DNA from: Adiantum capillus-veneris
Taxonomy: Eukaryota > Streptophyta > Polypodiopsida > Polypodiales > Pteridaceae
Assembly: GCA_014529385.2 (NCBI GenBank)
Contig: CM043944.1
Coordinates: 72,099,884-72,163,883 of the forward strand
Length of the DNA stretch: 64,000 nt
Direction: 5' to 3'
Positions 12,481 through 23,990 of this stretch are shown here, in pieces; positions within the stretch are counted from its first letter, which is position 1; the number at the start of each line of letters is the position of its first letter. A model generated the notes under the pieces. That model searched no databases, was not told the origin of the DNA, and saw only the letters and a program-made list of their open reading frames with translations. The translations under genes and the position numbers were made by a program.

Positions 12481-14073
12481 GAATGGTTAGCCATTGCCTA
12501 AAGCTATTGAAAATTTGGTAGTCATACCATCCCAACCAGGGGACTTCTCTTTGCCTAAAGCTTATAGCATACCTCAACATTCCTCCTTGAAAAAAATCTA
12601 GGCAATTTAACAAAGATATATTGAAATAGGGGGTTTTTATATTAAATTTTGGGGAAAAAGTCCTAAAATAGGGGGTCATTTTATTCATTTAGACATGTTA
12701 AAAGAGTGGTTTTTTTAATACCCCATGAACGCACACTATATAGGAAGTATTGAATGATGAACTCCCCGAGGAAATGACTAAGAGAAATTTTAGAGTGTTC
12801 TATGGCCAACTTTATGAAAAATGTGGAAAATTAGCACACATTTTTTTAGCACAATAAAGGTTGGAAAATGCTTATGAAAGACAATTTTTAGCGTTGGAAT
12901 CCATATGCGGGAGAGAATTCAATAGTTATGTGACTATCATATGAGTGTAGCAGAAGGGGTTATATAATTTTTTTTTCACATTTTTGCATACAAGGGTATT
13001 GTAAAATGGAATTGGGGAAACAAGATACAAATTGAATAGGAAAAGGGTGTATTTTTTTAGTAAAATATTCACAGATAAGGAGTTTTAAAAATGGTCCTTG
13101 AATTCATGTGATATACATAATTTATACCTTATAATTTATAGCCCAAAAATAATCCAAGTTTTTCTCGGCGCATAAGCTATCTTCGTGGATATCAAACACT
13201 ATAAGACCTCATTGGTATCCCTTGTAATATTTCTAGGAAATTGCTTGTTTAAGGGGACACACAAGTTTACATGGACATAAAAGTGTCCCTTTACCAATCT
13301 AGTGTTAATTAAGGGCCCTGAAGAAGTGAGTTTGATTAGCCTCCTCTGACTTGACGTAGGTTTCCCTAGATGATATTTTGGCCTTCCTTACCTCCTCGAC
13401 TTGCTTCTTAGTCAATTCACACCTAGTCTCATATTTATGCTCTAGTTCAGAGGCCAACCCTTTGACTTTTCAGAGCTTAAGAGCTCTAATTCATTAGCGA
13501 GCTTCTTCAATTGCTCCTCATGTTATTTCTTCATTCTAGGGCCTGCAAATTTTAATGCTTTCTAGATATTCTTGGAAAATTGGCCATTCAAGGCTTGTCA
13601 ATTGTAGCCTAAAAAAAAAACTACAAACAAAATTGATTAGCTTACATAGGTGTACATTCAACATGAAAAATTTTCCTAAATCCAAAGCGCACCAAAGATC
13701 TAGTCTATGTCTTTTTAAGCATGCAATTGATCAATGTCCCATCAAAGATTGTGACAGCGTCGTTCAAGTTCAGTTTCCCCTATTTCAAACAATCAAAGCA
13801 TCAAAGACAGAGCCTAAAAAAATGAACTCATATGGGAGGTTGCTTTCTAAAACTCTAATGCGGTGGAGATACGTGACTTAAATGATTGAGAGTCTTCAGT
13901 GGCCTTCATGACGTATGCCACATGTTAATCTCCATCGACATCTACTAACTCTAGCATGCAAAAATTAACAATTTTTTGGATTACAAAAAGAGTGTCCATC
14001 TTTAGACAAAGAGAATAATTATAGTGAGGCATTGATTACAAAACCAGTGTTGTCTTCATTAGAAAAAGGACTA

Positions 14074-14076
<3 letters not shown>

Positions 14077-14129
<53 letters not shown>
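14077..14129. repeat. (AG)n microsatellite, about 52 bp
   Basis: A pure AG array at the position equivalent to 4917-5042 of the other LINE copy. Confidence 0.95.
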
Positions 14130-14132
<3 letters not shown>

Positions 14133-15375
14133 ATCCACAAAAAGTGTCTTTCACTCATAACATCCATAACAAATAAAAGTGGGCCTCATACTCCATCATC
14201 TCTATATTCTCTCTCCAAAAGTTTCTCGATTCTAAAGAGATGAGAATCTGCCGTCATTGGTAATAGAGGTCCATACTTTGCATGGTACCTTGCTAGCTCT
14301 ACCTCTAGCTATTTAATGTGATCGTCCCTCTCCTCTAGGTTCTATGCTATGCTGACAGCACTCTCACCTTGAGATACTAGTGTGACCCCCTTGCAAGGCC
14401 ACCTTCACAATTTGATTTTGCTCACATGAGGTAAAAGTTTAGAGAAAATAGTCTTCTTCCGTAATGGGGGCTCAGTCTCTCTACATCTAGCATGTTCCCT
14501 TTCCTTTGCCCGATGCTTACATTGTGTGGATGCTCGTCCCAGTTCACCCACCACTTTAGTATATCCAAAAACAACCCTTGTTGATTGCAACACATTGCAA
14601 TTTTCAAGTTGTTGTTGTGAATGCCACACTGCTTTTGGATAAAACACATGTACAAAACATGAGTCAAGCATGTGTGTTGGAAGTCTAAAACCTTCAATGG
14701 GGCCGTTTCATTGGCCTTTCTAGTCATGCTTTAAAGAGTATCTCAAATGAAGTAGTTCAAAAAAAATTCCCAATCTCGTAGAGGCTGAGAGAAGGTAGAA
14801 AAGGTAGAGAGGTCTTGTTGACAATTTCTCTCATTCTCCACTCAAAAAATGCATTGTGCCTCGGTGTGATCAATACATCCATTTGCATTTGTCAAGATTG
14901 GTTGATTTGTGTTCTCGGGACAACCGTGCCTTGTAGTTTGTGCTATCTACCTTGAGCATCTTGAATCTTCTAGTGATGAATCCTTTTGGGAGGAATCAGC
15001 CTACTGATTTTGAACCTTTTGCATCCCTAGATTTGATTATCAGCCTCAACCAGGTCTATCTCGACCTGCCAGATTTCCTTCTCTAATCGCTCCTGTCAAC
15101 ATTTTGTTGGTTCTTCAGATTCCGTCCCAAAATCTACCATACCAAATTCATCCTTTGAGATTTCTTTCTCTACAACCTCTTTAGCCTTTGGCAAAATCTT
15201 TTGGATGGTTCTAGCCTTTGAGCATGCAGGCTTCTCTTCCATGTTCTTTGTTGGATCCTCTGCAATATTTTCTACAATGTCCTCTACTTATAGCATTCAT
15301 CCAACTCCTTGGCCTTTCCCATATGCTTCTAGATATCTCTTTGATTCTCCCACGTCTTCAGTTTTCTTTCTTTCG

Positions 15376-16150
15376 TCAAGTTAACTCCTCAATGACAAAC
15401 CTACCACTCTTGGTAATCACTCGTATCAAAACTTGAGCTACCATTTTACCTTTAGGAACTTCAAATGCAAAGTGTCCATACTTGCTACACGTATAACAAC
15501 TAACACGACATCGGAAACATTCATCAGTCTTGTGCTCTTTTGTTTCACACTTAGTACAGTAAGCCTCCACTTTTTACCAGAGTTTTTGTCTTTGAGATTT
15601 TAAATATTTGTTTCAAGATTGATTCTATCTTCTTGTTCTAGTATGTTGGAAATAGAACTTGCCTCCTCATTTAATGATTCACTATCACTCAAATTCCTTA
15701 TGCCATGATGGTCCTTCTTCTTCTTCACCTACCACTCCAATTTTAGAGCTCTTTGTACTAGGTCATTCAATTTCCAAATTGGTGTTGGTATGTCTTGCTC
15801 CATGAGTTTCTTACTTTTGAACCCACTTAAAAAAAATACACATATCCTCTTCTCCAAAGGAGGTCCATTTAGTTATCTGGTGAGCTCCTTGATCTATTTG
15901 ACATAGATTCTAATCGACAATATTCCCTACTTGATCTTGTCCAACTCCCACAACATATCATTATCCCCACCATATCCTATAAGAAATACCCTTTTGAAAT
16001 GGCTATAGGTCCAGCGTACGTTTGCATCCTAGATAGTGGAAATACCACTTCACTACTATGTCCTTTAGAGTTTGTGAGAATTACTCACCCCACTCACGTT
16101 CATCGATATCCTTTAGGTCGGCATACTATTCAAAGGCCCTTTCTACCACC
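15376..16150 (-). pseudogene. Retrotransposon gag relic with zinc knuckles
   Basis: At 15570-15376 the minus strand encodes two cysteine clusters, CTKCETKEHKTDEC and CYTCSKYGHFAFE. The second has lost its last Cys. Upstream (about 15620-16150) the three minus-strand frames yield pieces such as FSQTLKDIVVKWYF, DNDMLWELDKIKQGI and PPLEKRI, the pattern of a capsid domain of LTR-element Gag. Several frameshifts and stops break it. The element appears cut at 14914 by LINE copy 2. I see no protease, RT or LTR belonging to it. Confidence 0.55.
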
Positions 16151-16229
16151 TTTGTGTTGAGGAGAAAGAGGAAGATGTAGAGAGTGCAACCCCAAAGTGT
16201 GTATGAACTCTACCATGGGGACTTTTTAT

Positions 16230-16800
16230 TTATATGAACTCTATTCAATGTAATATAAAAAAACAAATAATAAATCATCATTAAACAATAATCATGGAGC
16301 AACACAATGGAATAATAATCATGTTAGTCATAATAAATGATAAAAAATCATCATGGAGTAACATTATAACATCATGGAGCACACCCCTGAAATAATAAAT
16401 ATCTCAAACACAATATATGATGAAACAATTCCATGATATCATGTAACAAATATCTGAATCATTGCAAATAGTATCATGACATAATGAAGAAACTTCATAG
16501 AGCAATAGCTCTTTCCATCATAACAAATGATCAATGAAGAATATCATGTCATCATCAAATAGTTGTGTAGAAAAAAATCCATGACATCAAGATAAATAAA
16601 AAATCATCATGAATAACACCATAGCATCATGGAACAACATCATGAAATAAAAGTTTTCTTGACCATAAATGAATCACCATGCCGGAATGGCATCATGGAG
16701 AAAACCTATGAAGAAACAAACATCTCAAACATAGAAAAATATCATGAAACAAGATAATGAAACAATATCATGACATCATGAAATGATCATCTCAATCATT
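16230..16800. repeat. Degenerate ATCATGG / CATCATGGA repeat tract
   Basis: A very AT-rich block in which ATCATGA, ATCATGG and CATGGAGCAAC-like words recur at irregular intervals, with AATAATAAA-like spacers. There is no fixed period and no long reading frame. It lies between a gag relic and a plus-strand LINE relic. Confidence 0.6.
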
Positions 16801-16809
16801 ACAAATTCC

Positions 16810-17660
16810 TTAAGCTTCCTTCATATTCTCCAAGTTGTATGTGTTTTTCTGCAACCCTAATTCCAAAAGATGATCCAAAGCTCAGGAAAGAGATATAGAA
16901 TTGTGTTGCATCACTTGATTTTCATGCTGGCATTGTTAGAGGGGACTTTAACATGGTCTGTAACAGTAGAGATGCTACATCAACTGGTACTGTAATTTCT
17001 AGCTTTGAGTCCCAAGCTTGGGCAGATTTAACTGATGGAAAATGGACTAATTCTTGGTTGGTGACTAGTAAGGTACACCCCGGTTTTACTTCCGATTCTC
17101 AATCTCATACTTCATCATGGCCAAGGTTGACAGAATATAAATTATTGGTTTGACTGGTTGCCTGCATCCGCTCAACTGCATTTTGATATTCAAATGTCTT
17201 TATTTGATCACTTTTGTTTAACTTTGTGTTTGGATAATGTGTATGTTCAAGAATTAAAACATTATGGTATATACATGCCATTAATGGTTAATAACACCTT
17301 ACTACAGCATGATTTCTTTAGAAATGTAGTGCTTGATGTATTGGCTGATTCTCTATCTCAGTTTGGCCTTGAAAATCATATGAAAACTTGGATTCACTTT
17401 TGTTCAGAAATGCAACAATGTATCCAACAGATTGGCAAGGGTGTAGCGAGTGAAAGAAAAAAGGAAAATATCATAGGCACTTGAGTATAGCATGCATATT
17501 ATGTCTCAAAACATATCACAATTGAATGAGGTTGATATAGATGGGCTTAAAGCAACTAGACATGTGGTGAGACACCATGAAGCAGAGTTGGCATTAAGGG
17601 CAAGACTCCTATATAGACAACATGAGCTCAAAGATCACTATAAGAGGAAAGATTGAGAAC
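16810..17660 (+). pseudogene. LINE endonuclease-region relic, plus strand
   Basis: Plus-strand frames read RKEI-stop, then GIVRGDFNMVCNSRDAT with the GDFN motif of apurinic-like LINE endonucleases. They continue with MAKVDRIY (the SRIDR-type block) and, after a frameshift, FDWLPASAQLHF and SLFDHFCL, close to the SDHFP motif at the end of the nuclease domain. About 17530-17650 gives a helical, charged linker (KATRHVVRHHEAELALRARL). It is in the opposite orientation to the LINE units at 1-14914, so it comes from a different insertion. No RT follows. Confidence 0.65.
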
Positions 17661-18841
17661 CGCTTCTACTACAGCCAAATAACACATGGAAATGGAGAGA
17701 GAAAAAAATGCATGAGCAGTAATAGAAGCGAGAATTTCTACGGTAATGGTTTAACAGCAATATTAGCGGTAATAGATACGGATATATTTTAGTGAGTGTT
17801 ATCGCACGTTGTCATGTCATGGCACGTGCATAATGTAAAAATAAAAATATCTACCTCACTCTTAATGTTTTTGATGTGTGGGACCAAATCCTACACTGTA
17901 CATAGTGTGATATATACGAAAACGGATACCATGATTACAGGCGTGTACATACCTTGTCGAGCATGCAAGGCCAGGGACGTGGAACCATTGCATGTTTTTT
18001 ACCACATTAAATCATGCCTAATTTTATTTACAAATGTAAAAATTTCAAGTGTTTCGAAGTGGAATGCTCGTTTTGCCTAGAAAGTTCAATACGCCTGATC
18101 TTGGTTAAAAATAGCAGGTTTTGTACGCGGGTATAAAAGACGTGTCCAAAGTGCTTACCAAGTGGGAAAATGAGGTTCATCATTAAGTTTGAGAAAAAAG
18201 GGAAATTTCCACAAAACATGGATTTTTTCCAACTTGTTTGATCATTTTAAGGACAAAAGGGGACTAAAAATGGCCATAAAATGGTCAAAAATGGCTGAAA
18301 ATAGCACAAAATGGCTCAAAATTCCACATCAACGAAGTTTCCATTGTTTTCCAAGTTGAGAAGGAACTTATAGAGACAGGAATGAGCTCATTTGGTCATA
18401 TAAACAAGGAGATACAACCATTCCAATCTAGGGTGCTAGTGTAGTCCCGTGCTGCTTCCACTACATGTTCGAGGTTGTGAGGCCTCCAATTAGGGATTCC
18501 ACTCCTCAAATGACTACTTGGGCTTCTCCAATGAAGTTATGAAGCTTCCATGAAATGGTCACGAAGAAGAATCAAAGTGTTAATTTATAATTTTTAATAG
18601 GTCGAAAGAGCACTGCATCCGTGCAATTGGGAGCGAGGCTGCACCTAATCTTCACACACACTAGAGTTTTGAGTTAATATTGGTTATTTTTCAAAGTTGA
18701 GCTTTCATGGCTGGAGTTTTGTTCTCTTTGAGTGTGTTTTTAGCTTCAAATCATCTACGCCTTGATTGCTTTTGCTACAAAGCCTCACAGTTAGAGGCCT
18801 GATGCTTTCCTAGCCACATTGCGCACTTTTTGACACATTTT
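17661..18841 (+). other. No gene seen; possible LTR of the following gag relic
   Basis: This AT-rich stretch has no convincing coding region. Around 18250-18325 AAAATGGYCA-like words recur. Because a PBS-like sequence and a gag frame follow directly (18842 onward), part of it may be the element's LTR, ending near TTTGACACA at about 18836, but no matching LTR copy is present to prove it. Confidence 0.3.
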
Positions 18842-18860
18842 TGGTGAACCCAACGTGAAG
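18842..18860 (+). promoter_or_regulatory. Candidate primer-binding site
   Basis: TGGTGAACCCAACGTGAAG starts with TGG (complement of tRNA CCA) and lies 60 bases before a gag start, in the position of a PBS. I have not identified the tRNA. Confidence 0.4.
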
Positions 18861-18919
18861 TAGGCTAGGGTGAGGGTTCAAAATCTTCATTGAAATTATC
18901 AAATCAAATCTCTAAATAT

Positions 18920-19324
18920 ATGGATGAACAAGAGCAACATGGAGTGCGGTTTGATCTTGTCACAATGCAAATGTTTCAAGCCTTTGTAGTGTTTATGCAG
19001 GAGCAACAAGCTGCTGAAAGGAGGGATCTTTCCTCAACCAAAGCACTTCAATGAGTGATGGAGAAATTTGACCAATTTAATGGTAAAGATGTAACAAAGT
19101 ATCTTTGTGGGTATGTTAAGGAGCTACATTGAGTGCCCGAAATAGAGATGGTACAAAGTTTTGAGCTAGTTGTGGTTCCTGAAATTGGAGAGCATATAAG
19201 GGGAATTAGAAATGAGCATGGGGAAACTTGGGAAGCATTCCAATTAGCCTTAAAAGAAGAGTATTTCTTGGAAGACTCCAAAACGATGACAAAGAGGACT
19301 TTTAGAGAGTGGGTAGGTAGATGA
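18920..19324 (+). pseudogene. Gypsy-type gag relic, plus strand
   Basis: Starting at the ATG of MDEQEQHGVRFDLVTMQ, one frame runs to 19324 through two stop codons. It contains VMEKFDQFNGKDVTKYL, PEIGEHIRGIRNEHGE and a W-x2-F-x3-LKEEYF-like block ending MTKRTFREWVGR. Such W/F-spaced capsid blocks are typical of plant Ty3/gypsy Gag. The coding signal stops at 19324 and no zinc knuckle or pol follows, so it is a 5' fragment. I chose the start as the first ATG after the PBS-like site. Confidence 0.6.
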
Positions 19325-19856
19325 AAAGAGGGTATTTCTTTACCTTCGCGGTAGCTCCTATCTAGATTTACGACCTGGTTGGCCACTATGTGCCATACGC
19401 TTGATTGCTTGTTTTTCAAAAACTTTCTAATGTAGCCCTTCAACCACTGTGCCAAAAAACGCTCATGGAGGGCATTTGGGAATCGAGCATGCAATGCTTC
19501 CTAGATGTAGGGTGCATGATCAGGCAGCTGGTCTTTGAACTTTACGAAAAATTATTATACGTCGAATGTATAAGAATATAAAGATAACGTCCAAACGCCT
19601 TGCCCTATGTAGTACCAAAATTCACTTCACCACCATAGTTTACTCTGTAGTAGCACCCATGCATGTCTTGCACTTGTGCATAGGCTGCAAGTTGTTGTGG
19701 AGTGTAGCGGCCAAACAATCCCTCAGTTGTATAGAGGTACTCATTTCGTAAAGAGAGAGCATGTTGGAGGTCTAGATCTACCACGAACGGAGGAACCTGG
19801 GTAGATAGATCGCACCTCCGTAGGTGTAGGAGGTCCATGCCTGCAAATACACTCAT
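19325..19856 (-). other. Coding-like minus-strand stretch, unrecognised
   Basis: Two minus-strand frames (19856-19605 and about 19540-19340) look protein-like, with motifs such as EGLFGRYTPQQLAAYAQ, DMHGCYYRVNYGG, FPNALHERFLAQWLKGYI and VWHIVANQVVNLDRSY. The order resembles, only weakly, the region between DUF4218 and DUF4216 of CACTA transposases, and the adjacent sequence is a CACTA relic in the opposite orientation. Stops separate the pieces. I do not assign a function. Confidence 0.25.
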
Positions 19857-19896
19857 GCTCGCAAAAATCTACTTAAAAATAAGCTTATTTTCATTG

Positions 19897-20950
19897 TTTG
19901 GACTGATTTCCTCAAGACTCAGGTCCACCGGAGACGATCTCCACCCTGGCTCTACATCGACAACTTCTCCACACGTGTCTCAGGGATACTTTGAGCTTGA
20001 GGATGAGCCCATGTTTGGCATGGTTGATGAGATATTGGCTCATTAGCGCAACATGCGCGAGGAAGATTGTCGACCATCCACTCAAGAGGTAGCCGCAATG
20101 GAGGACAGAGTACTTAGGAGTGCCCAAACACCCATCTACGATAGTACAAGGTGGTGAATATTGATGTCTACCTCGAGCCCCTCATTGAGGAGTTGGAGGA
20201 TCTATGGAGAGGCATCCTCATTGTAGATCTCCAAAGGAGAGGAGCGAATCCATTGTGAGGGAAATTCTTATTTGGACTACACAGGACTATGCTAGGCTTG
20301 GAGAGATTTCTGGTATGTTATTTCCATACTCCCCTCTAGTCACCATTTATAATTTGAAGCTCATATCCAATGATGTGAAATGTGTGCAGGGTTGTCCACA
20401 TTGGGTCAGAATGCCTGTTCTACTTGTGGGCCATCATTGGTGATGGAGAGGCCAAATGCCTTGTGCAAGGTAATCTATCCAAACATTCATTGATTCTTAC
20501 CCCAAGGTCATAGCAAATACAAGGCTCCAACAAATGGGGATACGCCTCTAAAGTGCACAATGGCAGATTGGGCAACTATTTGGGATGAGCACTACAACAG
20601 TGATCTGGCCCCGACTACTCCACCAAAAGGTATGTCAAAGTATTCCATATTCTTAAGGCTTCCATATTGGAAGGACTTAAAAAATGCAACACCTGTTGGA
20701 TCCCATGCACATATTCAAGAATGTAGCTCAAACCTTGTGGAACCACATTACGAGCAAAAAGGACTCATTGGGGATGAGGGAGGATTTGAGGGTCTTGAAA
20801 CGTCTCCCCACCTCTACCACTCCACGTCCAGCCCCCAATCGGAAGATTGTGCTTCCTAAAGCACCATGGATGCTAGCCAAAGAAAAGATAGATCAAGTGA
20901 AAGGCACCATTGTGTCTATTCGCACACCAGCATGATACACCAGGTGGAAG
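19897..20950 (+). pseudogene. CACTA (En/Spm) TNP2 transposase relic, copy 1, 5' part
   Basis: Plus-strand pieces follow the TNP2 order. Near 19985-20150 an acidic N-terminal stretch ends AQTPIYDST. At 20155-20330 come NIDVYLEPLIEELEDLW and then EILIWTTQDYARLG. At 20540-20700 come YKAPTNGDTPLKC and LPYWKDL. At 20684-20930 come RHLLDPMHIFKNVAQTLWN, matching the LDVMHIEKN catalytic-Asp block, and LPKAPWMLAKEKIDQVKGT. Roughly 900 bp known from the other copy (34000-34800) is missing between the first two pieces. Frame changes and stops show it is inactive. An intron-like segment begins near 21001 (GGTAAATC). Copia-1 inserted just downstream at 21210. Confidence 0.75.
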
Positions 20951-21209
20951 TGTTCAATTGTATAGGTTGAAGTCCCAAGATTGGCACAAGATGCTGCTGG
21001 TAAATCTTTCTCTCTATTCTCTCCCTCTCCGTCATCTTGACTGAAAATTTATTTGTGTATATGAATTTATCTCACTTTCTTGTTTAATATTTTGACATTG
21101 TAGTTCATTTTTTCGAGCCAAGCTATTTTCAACCTTGGAGGGTTAGTAAGGTACACCACTGAACTAAAATTTTCTATATGCAAAATACCCTCAATTAGCA
21201 CTTAGTGTA

Positions 21210-21352
21210 TGTTGAGATGTAGAGAGAAAGAGAGAGAGACGAGACAAGAGACACACCATATACGCTCCCAAAGACTGATTCATATTGAGGACAAGATACA
21301 AATATATAGGTGAGACCAAGTTGAGTAGAGTGAGCCATATATAGCTCCAACA
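21210..21352 (-). repeat. 3' LTR of copia-1 (143 bp)
   Basis: Base-for-base identical to 26237-26379. On the minus strand two TATA-like words (CTATATATGG near the start and CTATATATTTG further in) could serve the promoter. A polypurine tract AGTGGGGG (21360-21353) abuts it. Confidence 0.95.
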
Positions 21353-21601
21353 CCCCCACTCAAACAAAGGTCTCTAGCTTTGGATGAAAAAAACCCTTGG
21401 GGAGTTCAAGGGAAAAACCCAAGCCCCTATACAATGTGAAAATATGAACCAGCGATGATGATGTGAAAGTGAATTGTGCATCTATGTACAAATATTCAAG
21501 TGACTTAGAGATCACAATGTGCAAATGTGGAGTGTGCATAGTGCATGGTACCTAAAAGATTACAATGTCATATGTACAAAGCTATTACAATAGCAAAGAA
21601 G

Positions 21602-23455
21602 CTAATCCAGAAAGAGTGAGGTCGAAGCAACTCCAAGCTCCGAGCGCAAGAGGATGAAACGTGACTCGTTGAGGCCTTTGGTCAAAATGTCTGCAATCAT
21701 CTGGTCACTTGGACAGTGTTCAACCATAATGGTTCCTTTGCGTACTTCATACCTGACATAATGATAATGGACAGCAATGTGCTTTGACTTATTATGTTGA
21801 ACATAGTCTTTTGCAAGACTAATAGCACTTTGGTTGTCACACCGCAAGGGTGTGCTAGAAAGAGGAGAGTGACCAATATCAACCAGCATTTGTCGAAGCC
21901 AAATCAACTCACGAGCTGCAAGTGATGCCGCAACATATTCTGACTCAGTCGTAGAAACTGCAACACAATGATGTTTCTTGCTAGTCCAAGAAACAAGACA
22001 ACCATTTATAAAGAAGCAATTTCCACTAGTAGATCGCATAGATAAATGTGAGCTTGCCCAGTCTGCATCTGTGTAACCCAAAAGAGAAAGAGATTGCATA
22101 GAATCCGATGTGAGTTGTCGTCGATAGACTAAACCAAAATCTGTAGTGCCTTTCAAGTATTTCAACACACGCTTTGCAGTAGACCAATGCTTAAGAGAAG
22201 GACATGCAAGATGTTGTCCAAGATAATTAGCAGCAAATAGAATATCAGGACGAGTGTTCATGCCAACAAACTGAAGACATCCAATCAAGTTAGCATAAGG
22301 TTGATTTGTGACAAGTTGACCGCCATTGTCAGAAGTGTTCTTCGTAGAGCTTGCAAGACAAGGTGTGCTGGCTGAATGTGCAGATTCCATACCAAATTTT
22401 TGAATAGTATCTGCAATAAACTTTGACTGTCGAAGGAATAAAATACCTTTTGTACGGTTCCGTTGGATTTGAATGCCAAGACACGAGTGAATCTCTCCAA
22501 GATCCACCATATCAAATGCAGAAGACAATAACTTTTCTACTTGCTGAAGAAATCCCAAATCATTGGAAACAAGGATGGTATCATCCACATAAAGAGCAAG
22601 AATCACAAAACTGCTACCTTGGCTTTTTATGGATAAGTTGGGGTCTGACGAGCAAGAGATGAATCCTTTAGAGGTGAGAAAAAGATCAAATTTTGTATAC
22701 CAGGCTCGCGAAGCTTGTTTGAGACCATATAGTGCCTTATGGAGTTGAGCAACAAGGTCTTCTTTACCTGGAATAACAAACCCTTCTGGTTGTTCCATAT
22801 AAATTTCCTCTTCCAAGTCACCATTAAGAAAAGCAGTTCGCACATCCATTTGATGAGCTTCTAAATCAAATTGAACAGCAAATGCCAATAAAACTCGAAC
22901 ACTTGTAATGCGAACAACTGGTGAAAAAGTCTCTTGATAATCAACACCAGCAACTTGGGAATAACCTTTTGCAACTAAACGCGCCTTGAACTTGTCAAAA
23001 GATCCATCTGCTTTTACTTTTGTCTTATACACCCACTTACATTTAATAGCTGTACGACCAGGAGGTAATTCAGTTAGTATCCATGTACCTTTAGAGATAA
23101 GAGAATCGTACTCTGCTTCCATAGCCTCTTGCCATTGATCCTTTTGTGGTGAAGAGATAGCTTCATCATAAGTAATGGGATCTTCGGAAGTAGAAAAAGC
23201 ATTATCAGCAATATCGTCATCATAAACATGACATGAGCCATGTTCAAAATCAATAGGCAGATCAACAAAAATATCAATATCATCATTGGCGACATTCAGA
23301 ATGGATGGTTGTGAAGAGGAAAGTTGCTCTATAGGAAGAGTTTCATCTTCTGAAAGAAATGGAAAAGCTTGAAGCAATGATTTAGTATCATCAGAATCAT
23401 CCATGGACCATGAGCCTCCCATAAGCTGTTCGTTAAAAGTAGCATCACGATTCAC
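21602..23455 (-). pseudogene. Copia-1 reverse transcriptase and RNase H
   Basis: The 617-residue open frame is the C-terminal half of the copia polyprotein. A short acidic linker comes first. The RT domain spans about residues 95-340, with LVAKGYSQVAGVDYQETFSP, QMDVRTAFLNGDLEEEIYM, LYGLKQASRAWY and the catalytic LYVDD near residue 288. RNase H is at the end, with GYTDADWA, STTESEYVA, DNQSAISLA and KHIAVHYHYVR. Both domains look intact and could be active if translated. Upstream, an in-frame TGA in VPKET-stop-TKLDAPG separates it from integrase. CGA (Arg) changed to TGA is the simplest explanation. The real N-terminus is internal to the polyprotein, so no start codon is expected here. Confidence 0.95.
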
Positions 23456-23990
23456 AATTACTTTCTTGGAGGAAGTGTCATAGAATTTGTAGCCTTTGGA
23501 AGTGTCAGAATATCCAATAAAAATAACTTTAAGACCAGGAGCATCAAGCTTTGTTCATGTTTCTTTGGGAACATGAATATAAGCAATACATCCAAAGGTT
23601 CGAAAATGAGATACAGAAGGAATGTCACCTGTCCATGCTGTGATGGGTATCTTACCAAAGGGTGCAGTAGTAGGAAGATGATTCTGAATAAATACTGCTG
23701 TCAAAGTAGCTTCAGCCCAAAAAACACGAGATAAGCCAGAATGAATCAGCATACATCTTACAGCATTGAGAATAGTGCGATTCTTTCGTTCAGCAACACC
23801 GTTCTGTTGAGGCGAATATGGAATAGTGTGTTCATGATGAATTCCACTGTCAGCACAGTAACTCACAAACTCTCGAGAAACATATTCGCCTCCATTGTCA
23901 CTACGAAGCTTCTTAAGGCGACGACCAGTTTGAAGTTCCGCAGCCTTGTGGAATTGTTTGAAAACAAATAAGGCTTCACAAATTCACAAA
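23456..23990 (-). pseudogene. Copia-1 integrase, damaged
   Basis: The minus strand encodes the C-terminal part of a copia integrase. LKKLRSDNGGEYVSREF carries the second catalytic Asp, and PQQNGVAERKNRT carries the catalytic Glu. They are followed by the FGCIAYIHVPKET segment, a TGA stop, and TKLDAPGLKVIFIGYSD. The first catalytic Asp block (VHxDVxGP) and the C-x2-C zinc cysteines that normally precede it are absent. The sequence jumps from HMGICEF to the ALFVFKQFHKAAELQTG block at about 23965-23995, at a site with a repeated AATTTGTGAA word on the minus strand. This is a deletion plus a frameshift, so no functional integrase can be made. Confidence 0.85.

Larger units (their letters stand above)
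9013..14914 (-). mobile_element. LINE-like non-LTR retrotransposon relic, copy 2
   Basis: This is the second copy of the unit at 1-5863, with the same order of decayed domains on the minus strand: RT at 12480-11555 and the zinc-binding remnant near 10530-10373. It differs by scattered substitutions, small indels, a shorter GA array and a roughly 45-bp insertion at about 10318-10365. Homology with copy 1 stops at 14914, after GTGTTCTC. The interval 12490-14070 is AT-rich, shows the same Lys/Glu linker remnant as copy 1, and has no other recognised domain. Confidence 0.7.
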
